From: Streptosporangiaceae bacterium
GTDB taxonomy: Bacteria > Actinomycetota > Actinomycetes > Streptosporangiales > Streptosporangiaceae
Reading direction: 5' to 3'
Length of the DNA stretch: 9,922 bases
Assembly (NCBI GenBank): GCA_030045295.1
Contig: JASIGD010000442.1
Coordinates: forward strand, 1 to 9,922
Shown: positions 1 to 6,540 of the stretch, one piece after another
Layout: the number at the start of each line of letters is the position of its first letter
Position numbering within the stretch: the first letter of the stretch is position 1
Position numbers and translations under genes: made by a program
The notes under the pieces: model-generated
Seen by the model: the letters and a program-made list of their open reading frames with translations, nothing else
Told to the model about the DNA's origin: nothing
Database searches by the model: none

Positions 1-2
1 CC

Positions 3-602
3 AGCCACTACGCGGCCTTCATCGATCAGCTGCCAGCCCGCCCGATCATCATCGGGCACTCCTTCGGCGGGATGATCGCCGAGAAACTGCTCGGCATGGA
101 CTACGCGGCCGGGGCGATCGGCATCGACGCCGCGCAGATCAAGGGCGTGCTGCCGCTGCCGCTGTCGGCGCTGCACGCGACCCTGCCAGTCTTCAAGAAC
201 CCGGCCAACAAGCACCGGGCTGTCTCGCTGACGGCCAAGGAGTTCCATTACAGCTTCGGTAACGCCCTGCCCGAGGAGGAGTCCGATGCCCTCTACGAGC
301 GCTGGACCATCCCGGCCCCCGCCAAGCCGCTGTTCGAGGCGGCGGCCGCCAACTTCTCGCTGCATTCGCCGGCGAAGGTCAATACCGCTAACGAAAGCCG
401 GGGGCCGCTGCTGCTGACCATGGGCAAGCAGGATCACACGGTGCCGGAGGTCATCACCAAGTCAACGCTGAAGCAATACCGGCACTCCGATGCAGTGACC
501 GACCTGGAGGAATTCGACCGGGGTCACTCACTCACCATTGACTCTGGTTGGCCCGAGGTGGCCGAGGCGTGCCTGGCCTGGCTGAACAAGCAGGGCCTGT
601 AA
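3..602 (+). CDS. alpha/beta hydrolase, C-terminal part (5' end outside window)
   Basis: About 199 codons are visible, ending in TAA at 600-602; the frame is open to the left edge, so the N-terminal third of the protein (core strands and oxyanion region) lies outside. The nucleophile elbow GHSFGG is at visible residues 18-23, with Ser20 as nucleophile. The acid is probably Asp144 in GKQDHTVPE, and the catalytic His175 lies in DRGHSL near the C-terminus. These three in this order are the classic alpha/beta hydrolase triad. The stretch between elbow and acid is helical and matches a cap domain. This family hydrolyses esters, lactones or related bonds in the cytoplasm; no signal peptide can be judged because the start is missing. 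The substrate cannot be told. It converges with the phosphoesterase gene, with only 33 bp between the stop codons. Family call secure, specific function unknown. Confidence 0.9.
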   Translation, partial: SHYAAFIDQLPARPIIIGHSFGGMIAEKLLGMDYAAGAIGIDAAQIKGVLPLPLSALHATLPVFKNPANKHRAVSLTAKEFHYSFGNALPEEESDALYERWTIPAPAKPLFEAAAANFSLHSPAKVNTANESRGPLLLTMGKQDHTVPEVITKSTLKQYRHSDAVTDLEEFDRGHSLTIDSGWPEVAEACLAWLNKQGL

Positions 603-635
603 CCGGCACGCGCCAAGCCCGGCAACTGCCGCAGC

Positions 636-1094
636 CTAATCACCGGACCGCCGTACCAGGTCCTGCCAGGTCCGGCCGCTTCGCACACTCTCCGGCCGCT
701 CAGCCACGACGTCCGAACCTGGGCGCGCATCGTCGTCGCGGACCTTGACGAGAATCCAGCGCGAATCCCCGGTCCGCGTCAGCGCGAAGCCGCCGGAAAG
801 CTTCCGGCCATGCAAGACGAACGACAGATGCCCGGGCTCGTCGCGCAGGATCTCGGCAATCCCCTCATCCCAGATGATCACCGCGCCGGTGCCGCGTACC
901 TGCCCGTCGCGGACACCTTCGAAGTCTCCTGCCGACATCGGATGGTCCTCGACTGGCACGGCCAGCCGCCGGATCTTAGGGTCCAGCGAGGGTCCTTTGG
1001 GCACCGCCCACGAGCGCAGCACCTCACCTGACTGCAGGCGGAAGTCGAAATGCAGCCTCGTCGCGTCGTGAAGTTGCACAACGAAACGCGACAT
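636..1094 (-). CDS. stand-alone LigD-type 3'-phosphoesterase (PE) domain protein
   Basis: The 152-residue product matches the N-terminal phosphoesterase module of bacterial DNA ligase D but carries no ligase or polymerase domain. Visible signatures are HDATRLHFDFRL (residues 9-20), SWAVPKGPSLDP, VEDHP (48-52), GAVIIWDEG, the FVLHGRKLSGGFAL strand pair, a W-x-L-x-K element and a closing AERPESVRSGRTW. In this family the domain is a Mn-dependent enzyme that cleans 3' ends by removing ribonucleosides and 3'-phosphates, usually in Ku/LigD end joining. By motif alignment the metal and phosphate ligands His9, His15, Asp17, Arg19 and His51 are kept, but the position of P. aeruginosa LigD Tyr88 is Ala55. 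The GQYGAG loop is also altered (GQVRGTG). The ATG at 1092-1094 was chosen; an in-frame GTG at 1101-1103 is possible, and neither has a strong ribosome binding site. No Ku gene is in the window. Confidence 0.85.
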   Translation of the reverse strand: MSRFVVQLHDATRLHFDFRLQSGEVLRSWAVPKGPSLDPKIRRLAVPVEDHPMSAGDFEGVRDGQVRGTGAVIIWDEGIAEILRDEPGHLSFVLHGRKLSGGFALTRTGDSRWILVKVRDDDARPGSDVVAERPESVRSGRTWQDLVRRSGD

Positions 1095-1300
1095 GGTGAC
1101 CACGTTTCAGTATGCACCGTGCTTCGGGCACACAGAGCACGGGGAATGCGGATGAAAGTGCCCGGTGAATGAGTCGCATCGCAATCGAAGCGGGGCCTGC
1201 GGCGCTTCCTGGCGAAAGTAAAGCCAGGCTTCCGCGGCAGGAGCGTGTCCCCCATTGGCATTCCTGTATAAGGCGAGCTCGAAAAGAGCCCGTCACGCAA

Positions 1301-1378
1301 CTACATGGCAAACAGATTCTGCTGGGCTTCGGCGGCACCGCCGAGGTCCAGAGGAAAATCACCGGCCTCGGCCTGTAA
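1301..1378 (+). pseudogene. possible acyl-CoA dehydrogenase C-terminal scrap
   Basis: One + strand frame ends in QILLGFGGTAEVQRKITG followed by GLGL and a TAA stop at 1376-1378. The stretch GGTAEVQR resembles the GGT/EGT-x-E-I-Q-R element close to the C-terminus of acyl-CoA dehydrogenases, and the short distance to the stop fits. Upstream of about 1301 the same frame (open from an ATG at 1169) shows nothing of that family, so at most the last 25 or so residues survive. The match is short and could be chance. Confidence 0.28.
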
Positions 1379-1451
1379 GCGTGACCAGGCACTCTACGAA
1401 ACCGTACTCCCAGTTCCTAAGGCGATAACTCCGCGCCGTTCACACCGGCGA

Positions 1452-1468
1452 CGGGCCGGTCCGGCCCG
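1452..1468 (-). terminator. GC-rich hairpin after the LuxR-type gene
   Basis: CGGGCCGG-T-CCGGCCCG is a perfect 8-bp inverted repeat around one base, realistically a 6-bp all-GC stem with a 5-base loop. It starts 50 bp beyond the stop of the LuxR-type gene on the - strand. No T-tract follows, which is not unusual for actinobacterial terminators. It may instead be a chance product of high GC. Confidence 0.35.
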
Positions 1469-1518
1469 GCGGATCAGTGCAACCTCTGCGCGGCGCCGAC
1501 CGGCCGCTGGCGGCAAGA

Positions 1519-4329
1519 TCAGTCATCGTGCGGGATATCTAGCCGACCCGCTAAGGGAGGCGGTACCGTCGGCAGGTCAAGGCTCATGGCGGTCAGCTGC
1601 GCCCGACCGGTAATGCCGAGCTTGGGGAAGATGCGGTAAAGATGGCTGCCCACGGTGCGATGCGACAGGTAGAGGCGCTCTCCGATCTGGCGGTTCGAGA
1701 GTCCTTCCGCCGCCATCCGTGCGACCTGCAGCTCCTGGGCCGACAGTGAGCTCCACACCATCGGCGCCGGCGCACGGCTCGGCACCCCGGCAGCCCGCAG
1801 CTCTTCGCGGACCCGCTCGGCCCACGGCAGGGCTCCCAGGCTGTCGAAGCCGTCCCGGGCCGCCCGCAGCAGCTCACGTGCTTCTTGGATCTGCTTGCGC
1901 CGTCTCAGCCGGGACCCGAGCATCAGCTGCATCCGGCTGCGCTCGAACGGCCAGCTGCCTACGTCGCGGTCCAGCGCGTCGCGGATGCGCTGCTCGATAA
2001 GCTCGTCGGGAGCCAGCAGGGCATCGGCGTAGGTCACGTTCATTCGCAGCGTCGGCACGACCAGCTTCGGCGGCAACCGTGAGGTCAGTTTCTGGATCAT
2101 CTCGCGAGTACGATCGACCCGGTCGCACTGGACCGCGGCGTACGCCAGATGCGACAGCGACCACAAGGCCTGGTACGGACTTGAGCCCGGGTCGGCCTTG
2201 CGGTGCAGTCGGCTCAGGTAGTCCCAAGCTGCGGAGAAGTTGCTTTCTGCTGCCGCCGCAGTGGCCCGCGCAAGCAGCGTTATCGCCACCACGTTGGTCA
2301 TTCGGCTGGGGACAGCGATCCGCTCGGCGCGATCGGCCGCGGGCGCCGCCTCGGCTAGCTCCCCGCGCAGGGCCGCCACCATGGCCCGGCCGGCGAAACC
2401 GGCCGCCAGCCACTCCGCCTGACCGGATTCCTCGGCCAGCCGGCAGCCTTCCTCCGCCAAGGGCATGGCCGTCGACCACTGGCCCCGCCGCAGCCCCGCC
2501 CACGCCTGCATCACGACCGCCCGGGCGAGGACCTGAAGCCGCCCCTCAGCGCGGAGCCGTGCCACGGCGTCGGCGTAGAACATGTCGGCCCGCTCGAAGT
2601 CCCCGATGCAGGACGCGGCATGGCCCAGGGTATAGACAGTCACCGAGTCCAGATCGGTAGTAACCACGGCGCGCATGATTTCGGTTACGGCCGAGGAGCT
2701 GGCAATCGGATCGGCGTAAGCCAGCAGGATGGCGCGCTGCGGGTCGCCCAGCCAGTCCGCCGTATCCGTGACGAGTCTCGCTATGGTGCGGGCCACGGCG
2801 TTTCCCGGTTCACGCATCCAGCAGCGGTACGCCGCCGAGCGGAGGAACCATTCTGCAAGCGGTTCGTCGCCGAGCCGGCGTGACCGCTCGGCCAGGCCGA
2901 TAAGGGCCTGGATCCGGGCGACTCCGCCGCCGGCGCCAGCATCGGCCATCTCGCCGAGCTCTTCGAGTAGGAGACGTGCGTGCTCGTCGTCGGCCAGCAG
3001 AGCCAGGACGGCGCGGTGCGCGTCCCCGACATCGGCCTGGCCGAGCTCGTAGGCGAGGACCGCCGCCCCGAACAGGTACCGGCGCTTGTCCGGCACCGAG
3101 GTCGTGAGCTCTGCAGCGCGGGCCAGCGTGGACACCGCGGCCGAGACGGCACCGCGTCCGACGGCTCGGACGGCGACCAGCTCGAGCTCGGCAGCCAGGG
3201 CCTCGTCGTGCCCGGTCGCCGCCTGGGCGCGGTGCAGGATTCCCCGGTCGGTGCCGGGGCCCACGGCTCGCGCCAGCGCCAGGTGCCCAGCCGCCCGGCT
3301 GCTCGGCGACGCCAGGTGATACACGGCCGATCGCATCAGCGGGTGGCGGAAACGCAGTTCACCGTCCGACAGCTGGACGAGGCCCGCGACAATGGCCGGC
3401 TCCAGGACCTCTAGATCCGCCGGGCCGCCCGCGGCGCCAAGCGCATCGAATAGTTCCGGCAGCGACTGTGAGTCGTGCAGCGCCAGCAGGGTGAGAGCGG
3501 TCCGGGCCGCAGGCGGCAGGCGCTCGACACGTGCGGCGAAGGCGGCCTGAAGGCGCTGGGTGAGCGGCAGCCACTCGGAACCGCCCGCTGACCGCGACGT
3601 CAGGCTGGCCGTCTTCGGCAACTCCACCAACGCGAGCGGGTTGCCCTCGGCGACCCGGAGCACCCCGGCCTGGGTCGCGCTGCTGAGGCCCGGCGCGACG
3701 GAGACCAGTAGCCGGCGCGAGTCGCCGGCGGCGAGCGGCTCCAGGTCGAGCACGCAGCCGACGGCGCCCTGGAAGGGGTCGGGTTCGTCGTCCCGGGTCG
3801 TGGCCAGCAGCACAACGGGGTCGCGCTCGAGGCGCCGTCCGATAAAGCTCAGCACGCCGACCGTCGCTGGATCCAGCCACTGCAGGTCCTCGGCCACCAC
3901 CAGCAGCGGCTGCTCGGCAGCCGCGTCGGCCAGCAGGTCCAGGGTCGCCATGGCCAACGCGAATGGCTCAGGTCGCGAACCAGAGATGATACCGAAGGCA
4001 ACCCGCAGAGCCGCCTGCCTAGGCTCCGGGATCAGGTCAGCCAAAGGCAGCAACGGCTGAAGAAGCTGGTAAAGCCCGGCCATGGCCAGCCCCGTCTCCG
4101 ACGAGTTGCCAGCCGTCCGCAAGATCCGCCTGGACGGGCCGACCCGCCGCACGGCCTCGTCGACGAGCGCTGTCTTGCCGATGCCGGCCGGTCCCCGGAC
4201 CAGGATGGCAGTGCCGACCTCCCAGTCGGCCAGGCGGGCGGCGATCAGGGCCAGCTCGGGATCCCGGCCAAGGAGCAGGCCGCCGCGAGCATCGCCGTTC
4301 GCTCCCACCACGACTACCGAGTATCCCAT
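1519..4329 (-). CDS. LuxR family transcriptional regulator with AAA-type ATPase domain (LAL type)
   Basis: A 936-residue protein of usual length for large ATP-binding LuxR (LAL/MalT-like) regulators. An N-terminal ATPase carries Walker A GPAGIGKT (46-53) and Walker B LLVVAEDLQWLD (142-153). The long middle is Ala/Leu/Arg-rich and helical, in the style of TPR-like sensor repeats. A C-terminal LuxR helix-turn-helix covers about 859-915, with LSAQELQVARMAAEGLSN and LSHRTVGSHLYRIFPKLGI. Such proteins bind ATP and an inducer, oligomerise and activate transcription; the inducer here is unknown. I chose the ATG at 4327-4329, preceded by a GGCGGG stretch. The frame stays open upstream to 4539, but those 70 residues are compositionally odd, precede the usual start of the domain and overlap the recombinase scrap on the other strand. 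A 16-bp palindrome lies 14 bp upstream of the start. The adjacent exporter gene on the same strand is a plausible but unproven target. Confidence 0.92.
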   Translation of the reverse strand: MGYSVVVVGANGDARGGLLLGRDPELALIAARLADWEVGTAILVRGPAGIGKTALVDEAVRRVGPSRRILRTAGNSSETGLAMAGLYQLLQPLLPLADLIPEPRQAALRVAFGIISGSRPEPFALAMATLDLLADAAAEQPLLVVAEDLQWLDPATVGVLSFIGRRLERDPVVLLATTRDDEPDPFQGAVGCVLDLEPLAAGDSRRLLVSVAPGLSSATQAGVLRVAEGNPLALVELPKTASLTSRSAGGSEWLPLTQRLQAAFAARVERLPPAARTALTLLALHDSQSLPELFDALGAAGGPADLEVLEPAIVAGLVQLSDGELRFRHPLMRSAVYHLASPSSRAAGHLALARAVGPGTDRGILHRAQAATGHDEALAAELELVAVRAVGRGAVSAAVSTLARAAELTTSVPDKRRYLFGAAVLAYELGQADVGDAHRAVLALLADDEHARLLLEELGEMADAGAGGGVARIQALIGLAERSRRLGDEPLAEWFLRSAAYRCWMREPGNAVARTIARLVTDTADWLGDPQRAILLAYADPIASSSAVTEIMRAVVTTDLDSVTVYTLGHAASCIGDFERADMFYADAVARLRAEGRLQVLARAVVMQAWAGLRRGQWSTAMPLAEEGCRLAEESGQAEWLAAGFAGRAMVAALRGELAEAAPAADRAERIAVPSRMTNVVAITLLARATAAAAESNFSAAWDYLSRLHRKADPGSSPYQALWSLSHLAYAAVQCDRVDRTREMIQKLTSRLPPKLVVPTLRMNVTYADALLAPDELIEQRIRDALDRDVGSWPFERSRMQLMLGSRLRRRKQIQEARELLRAARDGFDSLGALPWAERVREELRAAGVPSRAPAPMVWSSLSAQELQVARMAAEGLSNRQIGERLYLSHRTVGSHLYRIFPKLGITGRAQLTAMSLDLPTVPPPLAGRLDIPHDD

Positions 4330-4343
4330 CCCGCCGTCGCAGA

Positions 4344-4359
4344 GGAATCGATCGATTCC
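4344..4359. promoter_or_regulatory. 16-bp perfect palindrome upstream of LuxR-type gene
   Basis: GGAATCGATCGATTCC reads the same on both strands. It ends 14 bp before the chosen ATG of the LuxR-type gene, where a dimeric repressor or an autoregulating activator could act on transcription, or a hairpin could affect translation start. Its AT-rich core is unusual for this GC-rich region. No protein is assigned to it. Confidence 0.45.
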
Positions 4360-4446
4360 CCAGACACACGGGCAGAGCTCGCCATCGAAGGAACGCCGAG
4401 ACAGGGCGCGGCCTGCTCTTGCGTAGCACCACGGAGGCTTCCGCCG

Positions 4447-4533
4447 AAGCGCGGCCACCGGGTGCTGCGAGTACGTGGCAAGGGCACCAAGCTGGTCCTG
4501 GTCCCGCCGCCGCCAGCGGTCGGCCGGGCCGTA
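4447..4533 (+). pseudogene. tyrosine recombinase (phage-type integrase) fragment
   Basis: In the + strand frame the codons encode RVRGKGTKLVLVPPPPAV flanked by RGH before and GRAV after. This is the beta-hairpin segment of XerC/D-like and phage integrases (pattern V-x-GKG-x-K-x-x-x-V/I-P-L-P-P-x-V), and it includes the Lys that is an active-site residue in that family. The upstream Arg motif, the downstream H-x-L-R-H block and the catalytic Tyr are all absent. Outside these ~29 codons the frame loses similarity, although it stays open to a TAG at 4666-4668. It is therefore a remnant, not a functional gene. It suggests that an integrative element once sat here or that an integrase was broken by rearrangement. 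Confidence 0.6.
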
Positions 4534-4664
4534 GGCCAACGCCGCCCGCGTGCCGATCCGCCTTATGCTCGGGCATCGGCTCTAGAGGGATCAGCGCGCT
4601 TGAGGTCTCCTCTCTTCGGCCTTCGCTGCGACCAACTCCATCTCGAAGAGGCCCGAGCCAGTCC

Positions 4665-6086
4665 CTAGGCCGCATCCGCGGCCGCGATCACCCGCGGCGG
4701 AGCGTCGCTTACGCCGAGCAGGGCTGGACGGCGAAGGAGCACCGCCGACGCCAGAGCGCCCAGTGCGCACACCACCGCGCCGACGATGAGCGCGGTGTGG
4801 AGGCCGTGGACGTAGGCGGAGGCCGAGCCCGTCTCGAGCGCGTCTCGGGCCGGGATGAGAACGCCGAGGACCGCGATCCCCATGGCGATCCCGGTCTGGC
4901 GAAATGCGTCGTTCACTCCTGCTGCAAGGCCGTTGTCCCGGCCCGAGACGCTGGCCAGGGCAACGTGGGCGACGGCCGGGTTGAACACTCCGGTGCCGAC
5001 GCCGGCGAGGATCTCGCCGAGCAACAGCACCGTCCACGATGAGCGGACGCCGGCCATCGTCATCGCGAGAAGCCCCAATGCCACAACGACGAGGCCTCCT
5101 GCGATCATGGTCCGGAACGACACCCGTCCGACGAGCTGGGCGCTCGCCCCCGAGACGATGAACAGCAGCACCGTCGAGGGCAGAATCGCCAGCCCGGCCT
5201 GGATCGGCGACAGGTGGAGGATGCCCTGGAGGTAGAGGGTGAGGTAGAAGAAGACCGCGAAGAACGAGCCCGAGATGGCGAAGGCGGCCACCTGTGCGCC
5301 GCTGAAGGCCCGGTTCCGGAACATCCTCATCGGCAGCATCGGCTCATGCACCAGCCGCTCGACGACGAGGAAGGCGACGAGCAGGACCGCCGCCGCGGCG
5401 AGCTCGGCAACGGTCGTCATGCTTGACCAGCCGACGTCGTTGGCACGAAGGAGCGCCAGCACCAAGAGGAAGAGCCCAGCCGCCGACAGCGCCTGGCCGA
5501 GCCAATCGGGCCGCCGGGGGGACGGGTCGCGTGACTCCCGCACGCTCCTCGTGCCGGCGAGCGTGGCCAGCCCGAGGGGAACGTTGACGATGAAAATCGA
5601 GCGCCATCCGAGCTCGGTGGTAAAGAGCCCGCCGATGAGTGGCCCAACGGCGAACGATGCCCCGATGCTCGCCCCGTAGGCCGCAAAGGCACCGGCGCGG
5701 TCCTTCGCCTCCGGGAACGCCGCGGCGAGCACCGCGAGCGAGGTAGCGAACATGATCGCGGCACCGAGGCCCTGGACGCCACGGGCGACGTCGAGGACGG
5801 CGATGCTGTTCGCCGACGCGCAGACGATTGACGCGCCGGTGAACAGGACGAGACCGAGCCGGAGCCCGCGCCGCCGACCGAAGCGGTCGGCGAGCGAACC
5901 GGCCGTGAGCACGAAGGCGGCGAGGACGACGGTGTAGGCGTCGACGACCCACTGCAGGTCAGTGATCCCGCTGTGCAGGTCTCGGGCGATGCGCGGCAGC
6001 GCGGTGTTCACCACGGCGATGTCGAGCATCAACATGGCCGTGGCGACGCAGACGATCGTCACCGTGCGGCGTTGCGAGGAGGTCAT
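4665..6086 (-). CDS. MFS exporter, DHA2 family (EmrB/QacA-like, 14 helices)
   Basis: A 473-residue integral membrane protein, close to the usual length of proton-driven drug exporters of the DHA2 group. Visible signatures are LDIAVVNTALP in helix 1 (21-31), motif A GSLADRFGRRRG (63-74), motif B-like ARGVQGLGAA (101-110) and the antiporter motif C GASIGASFAVGPLIGG (138-153). WRSIFIVNVPLG (161-172) follows, then strongly hydrophobic helices to about 450 and a short polar tail. The family expels cationic or amphipathic toxic compounds, or self-made metabolites, in exchange for protons; the substrate is not predictable. The ATG at 6084-6086 was chosen because AAAGGAGC lies five bases upstream. 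The frame remains open to 6287, but that extension has no membrane character. No TetR or MarR regulator is adjacent; the nearest regulator is the LuxR-type gene downstream on the same strand. Confidence 0.93.
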   Translation of the reverse strand: MTSSQRRTVTIVCVATAMLMLDIAVVNTALPRIARDLHSGITDLQWVVDAYTVVLAAFVLTAGSLADRFGRRRGLRLGLVLFTGASIVCASANSIAVLDVARGVQGLGAAIMFATSLAVLAAAFPEAKDRAGAFAAYGASIGASFAVGPLIGGLFTTELGWRSIFIVNVPLGLATLAGTRSVRESRDPSPRRPDWLGQALSAAGLFLLVLALLRANDVGWSSMTTVAELAAAAVLLVAFLVVERLVHEPMLPMRMFRNRAFSGAQVAAFAISGSFFAVFFYLTLYLQGILHLSPIQAGLAILPSTVLLFIVSGASAQLVGRVSFRTMIAGGLVVVALGLLAMTMAGVRSSWTVLLLGEILAGVGTGVFNPAVAHVALASVSGRDNGLAAGVNDAFRQTGIAMGIAVLGVLIPARDALETGSASAYVHGLHTALIVGAVVCALGALASAVLLRRPALLGVSDAPPRVIAAADAA

Positions 6087-6540
6087 CGGTGCTCCTTTCC
6101 GGTGGAGTGACATCTCGTTCGCGGCGGCGGCTGTGGCTCGCGCGCCGACGACTACGTACGCCACGAGCGTGCGGTCGGGCTCTTGGTCCCCGCTTGCGTG
6201 CCGCTCAGCCCCACACCCCAAGCCGGACCCAAGTGAGCACCAAGCTCCCTTCCTCGCTGGCCAGACCAGGCCCCGGTGCCTTGTCACCGAAAGATCTCGG
6301 CTTACTCGACGGGGACCACCCGCGAGATCGCGGGCTGCCGGACCGCCGGCTGGTGTTGCCGCCGGCCAGGTCCGAAGCGAGGCTCTGCGGGGAACGCGTC
6401 GCAGCCCAGCGCTCCCGCTATTCGGCCTGGCGGTCAGGATGGCAGGAGCCGCGTAACGGGAGATTGTTTCGCGCAGATCCGTGGAAGTCCGGAGGTGTGA
6501 TTCCCCGGGGCCGCCCGGCCTCGCGTGGTGATCGAGGAAC
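6087..6540. other. 454-bp intergenic stretch, nothing recognised
   Basis: It lies between the transhydrogenase stop and the exporter start and must hold the exporter promoter, since both genes are on the - strand and the gap is long. Several frames are open on both strands, but none shows a known motif, a good ribosome binding site or consistent third-position GC. A CCCCGGGG palindrome at 6503-6510, inside a GC-rich stretch, is the only local structure beyond the transhydrogenase stop. I see no convincing terminator with a T-tract. Confidence 0.6.

Larger units (their letters stand above)
1104..1518. other. non-coding stretch with possible gene scraps
   Basis: No convincing complete gene on either strand. 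The open frames here lack ribosome binding sites and recognisable motifs, and codon composition is less biased than in the neighbouring genes. Two items stand out: a short peptide at 1301-1378 that resembles an acyl-CoA dehydrogenase tail, and an odd palindrome at 1452-1468 beyond the LuxR-type gene stop. No promoter for the phosphoesterase gene was convincing. Confidence 0.6.
4330..4664. other. intergenic region between exporter and LuxR-type regulator
   Basis: This 335-bp stretch separates the exporter stop from the start of the LuxR-type gene, both on the - strand. It contains a + strand tyrosine-recombinase scrap and a perfect palindrome close to the regulator start, each listed separately. 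No intact gene is visible. A gap this long makes it likely that the regulator has its own promoter, but no clear -10/-35 pair was found. Confidence 0.6.

Noticed and set aside
4330..4539. 70-residue N-terminal extension of the LuxR-type regulator
   Set aside because: Arg/Cys/Trp-rich and unlike the family, lies ahead of the normal start of the ATPase domain, crosses the palindrome and overlaps the integrase relic on the other strand; the ATG at 4327-4329 fits better.
4419..5042. Long + strand frame antisense to the exporter 3' end
   Set aside because: Mirror of the exporter's codon bias with no motifs; only the short integrase segment in a different + frame is supported.
6087..6287. 67-residue N-terminal extension of the MFS exporter
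   Set aside because: No membrane or domain character, and the internal ATG has a clear AAAGGAGC site five bases upstream.
6503..6510. CCCCGGGG palindrome as a transhydrogenase terminator
   Set aside because: Only 8 bp with no room for a loop and no T-tract; expected by chance in such GC-rich DNA.
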